Below the pieces are notes generated by a model. The model searched no databases. It was not told the DNA's origin and saw nothing but the letters and a program-made list of their open reading frames with translations. Positions 35,378-47,542 of a DNA stretch of 64,000 nt are shown here, in pieces; position 1 is the stretch's first letter; each line of letters starts with the position of its first letter. The position numbers were made by a program, and so were the translations under genes. Origin of the DNA: Clavulina sp. PMI_390 (taxonomy: Eukaryota > Basidiomycota > Agaricomycetes > Cantharellales > Hydnaceae); contig WIDE01000005.1 in NCBI GenBank assembly GCA_015039315.1, forward strand, positions 400,833 to 464,832, in the 5' to 3' direction.

Positions 35378-36541
35378 ATGAGCCAGAGACGCGGAAGAGC
35401 TTCGTCGGCGAACAGCACGACCCGGAGGACACGACGGCTGTCGGTAGATGGCCCTCAGCAAGCTCTGGTATGTCTATGCCTCTAGTCTGCCCAACCCCGA
35501 AGTTTCTCAACACCGTTTCCACTCTACCCCGGTTAGGCGCTCGCGCAGCTGCAGGAAGAAAACGTTTATCTATTCGTGCCCAACCTCATCGGTATGCCAT
35601 CCCTTAAGCTCCCAAGTAACGCCTTCTGTGAGCTTATCCGCATACTATCAAGGGTACACTCGTATCATCCTTGCCGCACTATCTCTCCACTACATGGCCA
35701 CCCATCCGAAGTACTGCACACTTCTGTACGGCGTCTCTTGTCTCCTGGATGCTGTGGACGGCTACGCCGCACGGAGATTCAAACAAGAGTCTGAATTCGG
35801 AGCTGTGCTGGACATGGTCACAGATCGGTCAGTGCCTCCGTAGCAGGCTGCGTCCATGTAATGCTGATGACACAACTCTATTCAGGTGTACAACATCCTG
35901 CCTCCTGTGTTTCTTGTCGTCCGCATATCCTGCCTATGCACTTGTATTCCAGTTCCTCATCACCTTGGATTTTATGAGCCACTTTATGCATATGTATAGG
36001 TACGCGTGTCGGGCCCCGGCAGCCGCGGCCGTCTTCTCTCACCATTCTAATTTTTTTCTTCTTTTAATAGCACACTGAAGACTGGCGGCGAAAGCCACAA
36101 GAAAGTCGACAAGGATGTCAGCTTCATCCTCAACCTGTACTACACCAACCGCGTATGTGTCATCACTGCAGCGTCATAGTTGCCGTGCACGAAAAGCTAA
36201 CCCCTTTTTCATTTTCGGATTAGATGACTTTGTTCATCGTCTGCGCATTTAATGAGCTCTTTTTCATCTCCCTGTACCTGATCAAGAAGTGGGACACCGC
36301 CGTCCCACTAGGGGGTGTCTTCCTTCAGCTGGCTCTGCTCGCACCAAAGTCCCTCGCTCCACTTATCGCCAATGTCACCTGGCCTCAATTGCTGGCTGCC
36401 ATCACTGGTCCCATCTGTTTGATGAAGAACATCATCAACGTCGTGCAGCTGTGGAAGGCAAGCAAGATTCTCGTCGGCATTGACATCGCGACCAGGCAAC
36501 TCAAGCGCCTGGAGGAGTCTATGAAGGAGAAGGATGAATAA
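35378..36541 (+). CDS. PIS1: Phosphatidylinositol synthase (CDP-alcohol phosphatidyltransferase)
   Basis: Six exons (35378-35467, 35555-35591, 35653-35827, 35886-35999, 36071-36152, 36224-36541) give 271 residues, slightly more than yeast Pis1. The full family signature D-G-x2-A-R-x8-G-x3-D-x3-D is present from about residue 78: DGYAARRFKQESEFG, then AVLDMVTD. The start of the fold is EENVYLFVPNLIGYTRIILA, and HSHKKVD-type loop residues follow (GGESHKKVDKDVSF). Several hydrophobic segments (for example MTLFIVCAFNELFFISLYLI) fit an integral membrane enzyme of the endoplasmic reticulum. It makes phosphatidylinositol from CDP-diacylglycerol and inositol. The N-terminal 30 residues are basic and variable. 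Confidence 0.95.
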
Positions 36542-36830
36542 TGCATATTATTCTGTGCTCATTGTTATGTCTCTCATCTCATCATATAACCTCCATCCAT
36601 CCACATCCCATGTTTCAGTAGGCAGTACAACATTTGGACACTTGTCTCCTGGTTACCATACTTTAGTAATGATCTATTGCGAGCTCGTAATTTTATGTTT
36701 TCTTGTTCCTTTGGCGAGAATCAAGAGGCGTGAAATCATTCAGACAGATGTTGGCTTGATGTTTAGACAAGAAAAATGTACATGCAGGTGGGGGTATATG
36801 ATGGGGGTCACACGAGCTGGAATGAAGGAT

Positions 36831-37743
36831 TTACACAGTCGAGATCTGCTCGCCTCCCATTCCAATGCCACGGAGTTCATTCATCCTAGTAAGGAGGAGA
36901 GATAGTCGGATTCCGTTAGATGTCATAAGCCAAAAAAGGCAATAGACTTACGGGAGAGGCTTGTCCTCGTCGACGCCAGATTCTGGAAGCAACAAATTAG
37001 TGAGTTGAACCAAGACTCTTCTAAAAAGACTCGTACGCCTTGTCGACACCAGATTCAGGTTCCGATCAAATCCATGGGTGCTCTGAATTGGCAAGTTCAG
37101 TCGGGGACTCGAGCGTGATCGAACTCTATCAACGCACCAAATCCTTCCATGTTTCTTCCTCATCATTCTCAGTCTGAAGTTGGTAAAGTTCGAGGAAACC
37201 CTTGAACCTAGTAAAGAATGAGGTCATACAGACCCAACAATGAGAGAATACTTAGGGAATCAGAGGCAATGGTGTTATACTGACGTTAGGAACCCCTCCG
37301 GTGTGGAATCGAGGTATTGGATTTCCTCCTTTGCTTCCTCGGAGAATATTTGGCCGTTCGTGGCTTCGGCAAATCTATCGAGACCTTGGCTGTCTAGCAC
37401 TGAGCCTTCTGGAGGGGTTAACAGATCGTCCGGAGGTGATGGTGTTGAGGATGAATTTGTGGCGGAGAGTTGTGTGGGCTTTGGCGAAGCATATTTCGCG
37501 AAGATGTGGCCCAAAGCGCGTTCAAACTGTGAAATCGATCATAATAAGCGAGTGGTGATTTAGGACGATATACTGTGAAATACTTACTTTGGTGGTGATC
37601 GCGCCTTCATCATCCAACAACCGAGCAGGAGCATTTCTCCTCCCTTGTTGGGATTCGAGATCGGGTGTCTCGGGACGACTCGATCCCTTTTCCAGTAGGG
37701 CTGTTAGCCTTGGATCCCTAGGTGTGGGGCTCAAGATAGACAT
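36831..37743 (-). CDS. EF-hand-like conserved protein
   Basis: Six exons (37743-37588, 37526-37285, 37207-37138, 37082-37037, 36982-36952, 36885-36831) give 199 residues. The N-terminus MSILSPTPRDPRLTALLEKG is followed by FERALGHIFAKYASPKPTQL and RFAEATNGQIFSEEAKEEIQ. The part TFKGFLELYQLQTENDEEET, then WKDLSTHGFDRNLNL, resembles the EF-hand-associated element of Miro-type proteins, although no complete calcium-binding loop is visible. The last intron starts within CTCCCGTAAGT: if it is not removed, the TAA inside the donor ends the protein at 36948 with 182 residues. I prefer the spliced form because a CTAAC branch site and TACTAG acceptor follow at normal spacing and the new frame stays open to a stop. 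The function is not known. Confidence 0.75.
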
Positions 37744-37955
37744 TTTCTTCTTAAAGCACGATTGCCTTGTTCGCAAAGGTTGTGTGTATCGCCAAGTTGA
37801 TACAGAGGGTTGATACAAAGGCTGAGTGGCTGTGATCAGTCAGGCACGTGACGGACATTCAACCTGCCCGCGTCCCGCCATTCTTTCTCGGTGCCATAGC
37901 GCTCAACCTCGCAACGCCCTCCGACCCGCGCTGTGGCCCTGTTGGCGCCTGATCG

Positions 37956-40900
37956 ATGCCTGCACACGCTGGGGCCCATGCGCCGGCGGCCCATGTACCG
38001 CTCACTCATGAGGACATCACCCGAGCTCTAGTGAGCTCCGACGACCAAGGCGAAACTATCAACCTTGCGAGCTGGGGGTTTACAGAGGTTGGCGAGGATG
38101 CTGGACGAGATCTTGCTGCCGTTGGGAAAGAGCACCCCGATGATGATGGAATCGTCACTCGGTGAGCTGTGGTTGTTCTGTGCGCTGTTTCCAGTCGTCT
38201 GAGCTCACCCATCAATCTTGCAGGATTGCCCTGAATGGGAATTCTTTAACGGATCTCCCCAGGTCACTAGAGCTCATCAATCGACTACGCTATCTAAATC
38301 TTCGAGCCAATGCCTTTTCAGCATTCCCTGCCGTGGTGAGCATAATCTCTCAGCAAAAGACGCCAAGAGCATACGAGCCATTAATACCGTCTGCCCCCCA
38401 AAGCTCATGAGTCTCCCAAGACTCGAGATCCTAGACATAAGTCGGAACGCTATCACGGAGCTACCACCACATCCAGGCACTCTGACGAATCTTAACGTAG
38501 GTCGGAAGCAATCATCGCGGTGTCTCCTAACAGCTGATCCGTTGTCGTTTGATGCGCAGGTGTTCTCCTTTGCCAAAAACCTGATCACGCGGCTTCCCGT
38601 TTATCTCACTGAGTTTGAGTGGCTGAGAGTGCTAAAGATCGAGAGCAACCCAATCACTTGGCCTCCGCCTGACATCTGGGATCGTTCGAATATTGAGAGC
38701 GAAGCAGAGCAGCGACCCTGGCTCTACGAACTGAAAGCATGGCTCCTTGTGCATGCGGACTCTGAGGCGGGTCCCGACCATGACGATATTATCAAAAACA
38801 GCAGGTACAGTGTGCTGTGCCTGAACAATGTTAACTTCTCACTAAAGCCCCTCTTAACTCAGTGATGACGAAGTGTTGTTTGCTCGAACTCATCTTGCTC
38901 GCCCAAATAGCGGTGCTTCGACCTATGCGTTCCAGCATGAACGCAGCTACTCTACAGACTCCGAAATCTCCCTCACTTCGTTCGACTCTAAACCTGACGC
39001 TCTCCAACCTGCGTTTGTCCCTGCTATCGCCTCATCCTCTTCTCTCAACACCCTTTCCATCCCCAAGCAGCCTGCCCCCGACGCTTTCGAGTCCCAGTCA
39101 GATAGTTCTAGCCACGCAGTCCATGCTCGAGGCTTATCTTACTCTGTCGAGACTACCGCCAAAGCCTCGCGTAGGAGGACCCAAATGATGGGCAAAAAGA
39201 GCATGCCAAACTTGAGATCGTCCACTAGAACAGAACTGGGCAACAACCAATCTTCCTTCTCACGACCCCCACCCCCTCAATCGTCCAGAACTCCACCCCC
39301 GCCTCCCCTTGATACATCCATTCCCGAAGTTCCTCCAATCGCTGGGCCCTCGAAAATCAAACCAGCCTCGCCAACCCGAACTCCAACAAAATCAACGGAA
39401 AGCAGTGTTCCAATCGATCAGGAGCGGAACCACTATTTCCGACGTGTGTCTGCACTGCCGAAACCCCGTGCTGAAACGCCACAAAAGATGCCAGCTTCAT
39501 TATTGAAGACGGTTGATGCAATTCGAGGCATTCTGTTCTCTCTATCCCAGATTTATTCTGCGGTGCGAGATTACACCGCATCAGCGATTGATGATCGGAC
39601 TTCATCCGTCTTGATCAAAGTCCTGGAGCCCGCGAGTTCGTATCTCAGTGGCCTCATCAGCGCCCTGGAACAATTCGACGCCGCTTCGGCGCGAGGGGAG
39701 CTACCAGCACCGGAAATATGCCGGACGCTGATTACAAGTTGCAGAGACAGTGTTGCTGTTTTTGGAAAGGTTACTGGTGTTCTTCAGCTCCAGCTGAAAG
39801 TCCTGGCATCTTCGCACGATCCACGATACACTCGTACGCTATTGTTGATGCTCTATGGCTCCATGGCCGAGATATCGAATTCATGGCAAGCCATGCTCCC
39901 GCTTCTTCCTTCCCTCGTCCCTCTTCTCCACTCTCGGAAGCGTGCTGCTCCACAACAAAATGGCATACGTCAACGACCGCAACGGCATGGCATCTCACGT
40001 TCTACAGAGGGCAGTGATGCACCCCCTCGAATTTTGCGCCTCAATAGTGGCGGTATAAAACCACTGGCCGTCTTGGGTGGCCAAGTACCAGACAAAACAC
40101 CTTCACCGCCGTCCAGTAATGGAGCACACGCGCCAGAGCCCATAGCCTATAACAAACGAACACTGGCTGCTCGTGCAAGGCGTCAAGGCGGGTCGTTCAG
40201 TTCCAACGATTTAGAGGCTGGCCGGAGACTTCCCAGTAGGTCTCCTTCTGAATCCTCCTATCCCGCCAGTGTCTCCTCGCCATCCATTCCTTCTCCCGTC
40301 ACCTCACAACGGCCTCTCGCTGTCCGAACGGGGTCTACGACCAGCGTCACACATCATCCTACGGCTTCCTCCCTATCCAAGCAATACTCTCCACTACAAC
40401 CCCCCAATTTGCCATTCGCCCCATCGTCTCGGTCCCATTCTCGAGGGCAATCAAACTCTTCTTCTGGTTCAATACCTTCACCGTCGTTAGGCAATACCTC
40501 AATACCTCCATCTCTCGCGCCGCTCGCCTCTACTTCTGGAACAGGCTCGAACCAGTCGTCTTTGTCTATCAACGTCAACTCGACTGGTCTCCCCGGCTCG
40601 CCACAATTACCGTCAGCACGAAGCCGTTCTCGCGCTGGCGACTACCCGTCCCCCCAATCTTCGACCCACCATCGCCCAACGCATTCAACCCGCAACATCT
40701 CTACCGAAGCAGCCATGCACCCCTCTGTTACGACCTCGCGTATTGTTGATGCAGATCTTCTTGTAGCCATGGAAACTGCCACTAGACACGCGACAGAAGT
40801 ATGGAGAATGCTTGCAGGGATTTTGCGAGCAGCTGAGGCAGATGGCCAAGGCCGGAAAGCGGATGAACAAATGTGGGAGGCGCTCCAGCGTGTGGAGGAA

Positions 40901-41586
40901 GTTACTGTCAAGATGATGGCATACTTTCCTGAAGCTCGTGATGGTGACTCGGAAGCAGGAAAGAAGGCGCTGGGTGAGGATGCGCACACTTTCGTCAAGG
41001 TATGACACGCTCTGTCATATGTACACTATTTATTGATGCTAACATTCTACCTCAATAGTCCACCGTGCAGATCCTGGTCCTGCTCAAAAGCTTTGCAACG
41101 AGGCACCCTCTCCCGCATGGATTCCGTGAAACCGTGACACGGTTGACGACTGCGATGCAGGATGTGACAGTCTTTTTACACGTATCCAGTTATGCGCCAA
41201 CTCCCACTCCAGTGCCTCCTTCCGCGACTATTGGACCGCCTGGGGGGTTCATGGGGGCTGTTCCCTCTAGCCAGGCCGCTCGTCCCTACTCTCCTGCGAT
41301 TTATACAACAGGACAAATTCCAATGACCCCCATCGTTGGAAACAATGCGTACTCATATCAGGCCCCCACCCCGACCACCCCATCTGTATATCCTACAATG
41401 GGCTATAACTTTACTCCCGCCGGAGACGAAAGGAGCCTAGGGGTTGGCTCTGCTGGGACTCCTACGGGTCTTGGAAGGAGTAGAAGCGCAACGGCTGGTC
41501 CGGCTGCGCTGAAGATGACTCCAAACGGCTTCCCTGAACCCCCACTCACTGCTCTTCCACAAAACCAATCTTTTCGTCTGGGCTAG
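37956..41586 (+). CDS. SOG2: RAM-pathway leucine-rich repeat protein SOG2
   Basis: Six exons (37956-38161, 38224-38335, 38404-38496, 38560-38804, 38863-40999, 41059-41586) give 1106 residues. Leucine-rich repeats span about residues 65-200: RIALNGNSLTDLPRSLELIN, LRYLNLRANAFSAFP, LEILDISRNAITELPPHPG, LNVFSFAKNLITRLPVYL. A serine/proline-rich linker precedes the helical SOG2 domain (LLKTVDAIRGILFSLSQIYS, VLIKVLEPASSYLSGLISAL, VAVFGKVTGVLQLQLKVLAS). A second disordered linker leads to a conserved helical part (RIVDADLLVAMETATRHATE, then STVQILVLLKSFATRHPLPH). SOG2 is part of the RAM network with the NDR kinase Cbk1 and Mob2, and controls polarity and cell separation. The start was taken at the first ATG that keeps the repeat frame. 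Confidence 0.92.
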
Positions 41587-41778
41587 TTTGTGATACTGTA
41601 TTGATGTTTTCATGACTGCCACCACCACTATCACCACATGTTTTTGCACTGAGTGTAAAGAACGATCTTTATGACCGTCATCCCTAGTACACATTATACG
41701 TATAGAATATATAGTTGCTTAATAAAATTAGGCGCTGGTTGAGATGTCGTCTTGAATTTCCCAATGCACGGTTCATAG

Positions 41779-42430
41779 CTATCGACCGAGGAACTTGGCC
41801 ACCCAACGCTGTGACAAGAAAGAACCAACAACGCCATCCCGTGTTCTTCTGTACATCTCCATGGTGTATTCTCGCTGTCGTTTCTCTTCTTGGACTTGCC
41901 ACCCTCGATAGAACCGCGCCAAGGCTTGGTCCAAGGCAACTTCACGATCCTCCTCTGATTGCTCGGGGGATTGCGGGAGGGCTTCATACGATTTGACAAG
42001 CGCTTCTTTGGCCGCATTAAATCTTGCATTACTCTGCACAACACAGCACCATGATGAACATAAGCACCCTTGGCTACGGTCGGTACGGGACAAGACGACA
42101 TACATCTAGCCAAAACAAATGGTTCGTTCGATCATTGTCCACGCTCGACCATCTTGATGCCCATTCATCTTTGCTGGCGGGTGTTATGGAGGATTGCTCT
42201 TTTGCTGAGGAGCCAGCGAACTCGTCTACGGCATATGGGCTGCCCTCTAGAGCAAGGACTTCACTGGTAGGAGAGGAGGACGAAGCAGAGTTTGTGGATG
42301 GCGTAGAAGTGGAGGGCAAAGCTTCGACTTTGCTGTTTGAAGAGAAATTATAAAGCACGGGGCGTATGTTTGATATGGGGTGGGGTGGCCCTATGAGGTG
42401 CTTGCTGCAGCGAAGAGCAGAGGGACGCAT
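41779..42430 (-). CDS. COA8: Cytochrome c oxidase assembly factor COA8 (APOPT1-like), mitochondrial
   Basis: Two exons (42430-42104 and 42033-41779) with a GTATGT..GTGCAG intron give 193 residues. The start MRPSALRCSKHLIGPPHPIS contains the family element IGPPHPISNIRPVLY. The splice junction gives FWLDSNARFNAAKEAL, the conserved segment that in relatives reads FW..NN..FN.EK. The C-terminus ALARFYRGWQVQEEKRQREY, then MEMYRRTRDGVVG, matches the end of the family. The middle is a serine/threonine-rich insertion. COA8 works in the mitochondrial matrix in complex IV assembly. The gene is convergent with SOG2 (192 bases between stops) and divergent from the next gene. Confidence 0.85.
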
Positions 42431-42692
42431 GGCGGAATTTGGAGTGTCAAAGTTCCCACGCGTTACTCGACAGCAACAGACGTAAAGCCATCATCTCCAA
42501 CTGAACCCAGTGCTTTGAGCTGTGCAACAGCGTATAAGCAGAGCAAGAGAAGCTATTTCGAGCTCCACAAACGTATGTTGCTAATCCTGTATTCTACATA
42601 TTGTGCATTCTGAATTATGGCATGCGCCCCACAATACGGCACATCCAGCACTCGAACGCAAACCAACAAGCTTCACAGCCCCGCACTTCAAG

Positions 42693-43904
42693 ATGGACAC
42701 CCCTGAGTCCAACGTAGCAGTCTCTGGGGGCCCCGCCGGCCTCCCGGTCGAACCTCCCATGGGGGCTCCGTTGGTTGTCATCGGAAACTGCGAAGCCGAC
42801 CAGATGGTAGGCGACCAGACCGCCCACTTGGCATCTGGCACTCTCCAGCTTTTCTCCAAGACTCCCTCTCCAGCCCCAAAGCTCGTTGGAGAGGATGCTT
42901 CCGAAACCCCGACCGAAACACCTGAGGGTGACGTCAAGAACTCAGCCCTCATGCTGCGCATTGGCGGCGCGGCATTCTCGTTCGAGTCCCATTTGACGAC
43001 AGTCTTCACACATGCGGAGAACCCGCGGTGGTACTTCTTCCTCCTCTCCTTCCCTTCGGATTCTCCCGACCCCAGCGCCACTTCTAGGCCCAGATCCAAC
43101 AGCAGTGCGGTGGGCTCAGGGTCGTACGTAAGAATCACACTCCCAGAGGGCGTAGAGATCCCTGGCTCCGCATTGGAGAAACTACGTGACGCCTGGGAGG
43201 ATATTTTGATGGGTCGCGGATTCCTCCCAGATGAATCTGCTTCATCCCCGATCACGTCTCAACTGCCGAATTGGTTTGGCTCCACACCTACCCCTGCAGC
43301 CCCCGCCTCCCAACCAGTCGAGGAGGAGTCGACCATGACGGGATGGGCGACAAGGACGTTCGCTCGTATGAGCATCTCCCTTGGCGAACGCGTGGTTGGG
43401 TTGCTAGGAGTTAACGTTGCTGATGAGGCTGCAATCTCCCTGCCTGATTCAACGCCTGAATTCGACGCTGGCTCAGCTGATCAACTCCCCCCAGTTCCTC
43501 CACCCGATGTCGACCGCAAACTCCCTGCCATCCCACCGGAGTCAGCAGATCCTACGGTCGACGCAGATGGTGCTAAGACTGACCTCGACTCAGCATTCAT
43601 CCTTGCGGATTCAACTTCTGCTACAAGCGGGCTTAGCACGTCCCAGGCTAGTCCAGCCCCGCCAAATCCAAATGTTCTTCCTGAAGAGCCTGACTCTTCC
43701 CTCGTCGCCGAGAATCCCGCAAAGACTACAGAGACTGACACAGCCAGCCCAATCGCGAAAGAGGTATGTTTCTGTATACATTCTTGGATCGAATACGCGT
43801 TGATCCTCATTTGTTTATAGGCTACAGAAACTAAAAGTGCTGAAGAGACTCCCTCTGCAACAACGAAACCAGAGGAAAGCGAAGCGCCAGCCGCTTCGTC
43901 ATGA
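42693..43904 (+). CDS. Protein of unknown function
   Basis: Two exons (42693-43763 and 43821-43904) with a GTATGT..TTATAG intron give 384 residues. The ATG at 42693 is the first in frame; an upstream GTG extension is not needed. A folded part is suggested at about residues 85-170: ALMLRIGGAAFSFESHLTTV, then PRWYFFLLSFPSD and GSYVRITLPEGVEIPGSALE. Another conserved-looking segment is STMTGWATRTFARMSISLGE, then RVVGLLGVN. The rest is rich in proline, serine, aspartate and alanine and probably disordered. I do not recognise the family and see no signal peptide or membrane segment. Confidence 0.75.
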
Positions 43905-44123
43905 TTGTCGTTCTAGGATGGACCCCGTAACTCATCTAACCCTCCAATCACTGTAACAAACGTTATTTTGATTTTTTGAATGCGTCGTTGTACAATGTAC
44001 TGTATGTAACAGAATGTATATTTAGCAATGTTGTTTGAGCACTTGCGGTTTATTCAACATTCGTACACATGATGTGTGACGTCAGACCCAACATCTCTTC
44101 TCTCCCCCATACTCACCGCGAAC

Positions 44124-46382
44124 ATGGATGCCAAGCCGACTAGCATACCAAAGACCCCTTCCTCGGACCAGTCCATTCCAGAAAGCTCGAATGCTCCACC
44201 AACAGTATCTCCAAATAGTGCCACAGAGTCACCCACCCCAGCTGTCAAAGAGGATAGCTCCCCGATCGCCGATGAACACGCCAATCCCTGCATAGCTCAT
44301 GAGAAAGCTGCACGAGTGTTACAGGGCCACTGGAGAGCTAGGAAAGGCAGTCGTGCTCCGGCTACTGATAGTACGAATATCCCGCCAAGCCCCTCCTCAG
44401 TTCCCCATGACGCGGAGGCAAGATGGGACGAAATGAATATTCAGATGCGCTCCCAGGTAAGCTCCACTATCGTTATTCGGCCCCTTTGCTATGATGTGCC
44501 TCAACGGACGCATATAGGTCAATCGGACGGCCGCAGAGGACGCAAAGAATGATCCCGCCGCTCGTTGGAGGAGGGCTGGCTTCGTCGCCGCTCGCCTTCA
44601 AGATGGTAACGCAATACCTGAGGAAGGTGACGAGGCTGCGGAGAGGGTGAAGGCGAAGGGAAAGATGAAGACGAAAACTCTCGAGACACAGCATTGGCTC
44701 GAGCTTATTGACGGGTGCGTACCATTTCTAGCCGCAAGTTTAGGCGCATGTGTCGCTAAGTCTAATTTGGCATATAGGAAACATCGATACGGCAGTAATC
44801 GTAAGCCCAAATAAATACCATTCGTACGACAACAAGTTGACTTTTCTTTCCCTCCTCTCTAAACCATCCAGTCAAGGTAAGCAAACTTCGAGCGAGCTTA
44901 CTTGGCATGATAATGCAGTATACATGACTGACAACCTCGTCTACCTTTAGTTCTACTTTCGTAAATGGTTAGAAGCCGACACGGAGGAGAATTTTTTCTT
45001 CTGGTAAGAGCACCACTTGCGCCGCTGGACTCATTGATTCCTGATAATTTGACCAGGCTGGATCGTGGCGGCGGAAAAGATCTTGATCTTGAGGAATGTT
45101 CCCGAGAACAGCTCGAGAAGGAACGAATAACGTAGGCGTTTATCGCCCTATTGGCAGGGAGTGCTTATCGACTCTCCTTATCCCATGACAGTTATCTCTC
45201 CGCGGAGCAGCGGAGGAATTACCTAGTTCAAATCGACGAGAACGGCCTCTTACGCTGGGCCCGGAACGGTGTCCTCGTAGACACACGGCCAGGAGAGTGG
45301 AAAAACGCGGAGGGCGGTCAGGGCATTGTCCCACTCGACGGGACGGAAGATCGAGCGGTGGAGCATCGACTACGGCGCCAAGTGACTACGCTTAGTGGGG
45401 GACCTAGCGTCTCTTCATCATCTCTATCATCCGTTGGCGGTCCCCAGCACTATGACGGTGACCCTCAGCAAGGAAAGATTAAAAAAGCGTTCGCGAGTAG
45501 GTTTACGAGCAAGGGCATAACGGACCGACTGCTGAAGAAGACGATGAAGAAAAATACTTGGATCTACGCATCGGTGCGCAAAAACTCAACTCCACCCAAT
45601 TATCGTCCGCTGACTCTATCTGATTCAGGATACCAACTGTAAGATTCTGCGACCCCAGTGATCCTAGATTAGAATTATTCTGACACTCCCACAGATAACG
45701 TATTCGTTGGAGTGAAGAAGACTGGGTCATTCCAGCATTCTTCTCTGACGGGCGGTGGGTTGATAACGTCTGCTGGGTAAGCCAGTACGTTTGTTTCTAC
45801 GATGAAAAGTCTAACACCATCCTTCAAGCCTTATCAAGGTCAAGGATGGTCAAATCACATCGCTATCGCCTCTGAGCGGGCATTATCGTACATCCATCGA
45901 TGTGAGCCAAGATCCTCCTGAGAGCGGCGGAATGTCATTGATAGTCTGGATCCACCGTTTATTACAGCACTTCAATGCTTTCCTCGAGGTCCTTGAGGCA
46001 AGGGGAGCTGATTTGCATAAGGTGCAGCGGACCAAGGCAGAGATAGCTCTTTGGGGGTAAGATATCGAGCTCTTCTTTCCGTTTGCTCTCTATGAATTCC
46101 GCTTGCTGACGTCCAATTAGCCTTTCGCGATGGAAACAATTCAAGAAGAACAAGGGAGATATCATGAAGCATCCTGGGAAGCAGTTGAAGAAGGTCTTCA
46201 CAGAGGAGGGACAGGCTAAACCCACTTCCTCGGCACCGAGTCCCCAATCGAGCCCTGTAGAGGCTAGGAAACCAGAATCAGAAGCCGCCGATCGCCCAGA
46301 GGCAAAATCTGACGACCACTCATGGCTGCCTGAGAACTGGAAGCAGGATGTGTTGACAGGAAGGCGGCAGAAGAATGGATGA
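44124..46382 (+). CDS. IQM-like calmodulin-binding protein
   Basis: Twelve exons give 527 residues: 44124-44456, 44518-44714, 44778-44800, 44872-44876, 44951-45003, 45057-45131, 45192-45573, 45629-45638, 45695-45776, 45829-45901, 45968-46056, 46121-46382. An IQ motif lies at about 61-75 (KAARVLQGHWRARKG). The core matches the plant IQM proteins: THWLELIDGKHRYGSNLKFY-type text (here starting QHWLELIDG), then FRKWLEADTEENFFFWLDRG, EQRRNYLVQIDENGLLRW, NTWIYASDTNYNVFVGVKKT, GSFQHSSLTGGGLITSAG, and SGHYRTSIDHFNAFLEVLEA. Plant IQM proteins bind calmodulin independently of calcium in signalling; a similar role here is inferred from homology only. Two microexons of 5 and 10 bases are required: the first restores YGSNLKFYF, the second ASDTNYNVF. 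The C-terminus is charged and disordered. Confidence 0.88.
44872..44876 (+). other. Five-nucleotide microexon (TCAAG)
   Basis: It lies between CCATCCAG and GTAAGC. Together with the flanking exons (..AAT C and TTC TAC..) it gives NLKFYF, the residues expected in the IQM core. Leaving it out breaks the frame. Confidence 0.8.
45629..45638 (+). other. Ten-nucleotide microexon (GATACCAACT)
   Basis: It is bounded by TGATTCAG and GTAAGA. It joins ..TAC GCA TCG and AT AAC GTA.. to give YASDTNYNVFVGVKKTG, the conserved beta-strand pair of IQM proteins. Skipping it shifts the frame. Confidence 0.8.
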
Positions 46383-46508
46383 ACTCAAGGTCGGTGAGAA
46401 ACTCATGGGCTCAACGATCTGGAAGCTGAAGCTACGTCACGAGCAGAGAACGCATCAGGTATTCTGCGTGAGCCATTGGTATATTCCGCTAGGGAATGGA
46501 TGATATAT

Positions 46509-47314
46509 TTATGCTCTCGACCACTCTCCCTCGATCTCCATGATACTAACTGGGAGCTCTGCCTACGGGTTTTGGCTTTGAAAGATACTCTAGTATACCA
46601 CAGGTTGTTACGCACTTTCTCATCATAATCAGTCCACTCTGGCTCGCCAGGCGAAATCTCAATCTTGTCAAAGACTGTTCCCGATTCCTGCCCAACACAC
46701 TTCCAAGTTCCCTATTGAGCCATAAGCCATCCGTAAGTTGGCAGGTCATCGTCTGATAAACGGATTTCATGGCACGTACGCGAGCGTCAAATCCTGTAAA
46801 CTCCAGCCCACGACACTCGATCACCAGCAGTGGTTGCAGCTGCCCTGAATTTTCCGAAGAGTAGGGCTTGACGCGATAAGCGGTGTCGAATTTGGCGGAG
46901 CTCTGGCGTTTGCACTCCCCGCATCGCCACACGAAGTGTGCTGTTGCGTTCTTGCCGCCAGAGACTTCATGTTCTTCCTAAACAATATTAACAGAGCCGA
47001 GAAGTGTGACGACATACGGAAACGTTAAGGTGGGAGTCCAACAAGGAGGGTCAGAATGTGCACAGAATTTGGGATCGCTTGATCATGCACGCACAAGTCG
47101 ATTCAAGCTGACAAGCTTAGGGTGTTCCTCGTGACAGCTGCTGCATTGGACCTAATAGATCACATAGCATATAAAGTAGTGGAGTTTAGAGGCAGTGATA
47201 TGTCTCATATGCAGGACGAAGCACCTTGAAGAAGTACTCGAATGATTCAGATGCGGGCTGAAGATCGGTGACATTATCCAGATCAGCCTTGATAGATAAT
47301 AACAGTTTGACCAT
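46509..47314 (-). CDS. CXXC zinc-binding protein (CZIB / DUF866 family)
   Basis: Five exons (47314-47225, 47151-47095, 46977-46780, 46711-46616, 46562-46509) give 164 residues, the usual family length. The start MVKLLLSIKADLDNVTDLQP is typical. Zinc is expected at two CxxC pairs, QCSSCHEEHP and WRCGECKRQSS. Other conserved parts are LVSLNRLEEHEVSGGKNATA, LLVIECRGLEFTGFDARGTW, and a C-terminus AELPVSIMEIEGEW. Members are small zinc-binding proteins conserved from fungi to humans, with a proposed redox or metal-sensing role that is poorly defined. The gene is divergent from the histone deacetylase, with 228 bases between the ATGs. Confidence 0.92.
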
Positions 47315-47542
47315 ATTTTCGGATAAAGGAGAAGGTCTTTAGGGAAGACTATTATCCGAGTAGTGATCAAGATGTGGGTCAGTTGAGATCGGGCGGGTCT
47401 GCTTGCTGAGCGCCGAACAGCCTTCCGTGGAATGTTCAATGTTCAAGTTCGTTCGCGTGTTCAAGCCCTCGAGTCGATTCTCCACCCACCAACACTAAGC
47501 ACCGTCTGTGTACCTCCCGCCTGTACCAACTGACGTGAAGGG
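47315..47542. promoter_or_regulatory. Bidirectional promoter of the CZIB and histone deacetylase genes
   Basis: These 228 bases separate the two divergent ATGs. I see no TATA box or recognisable factor site. Confidence 0.5.
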
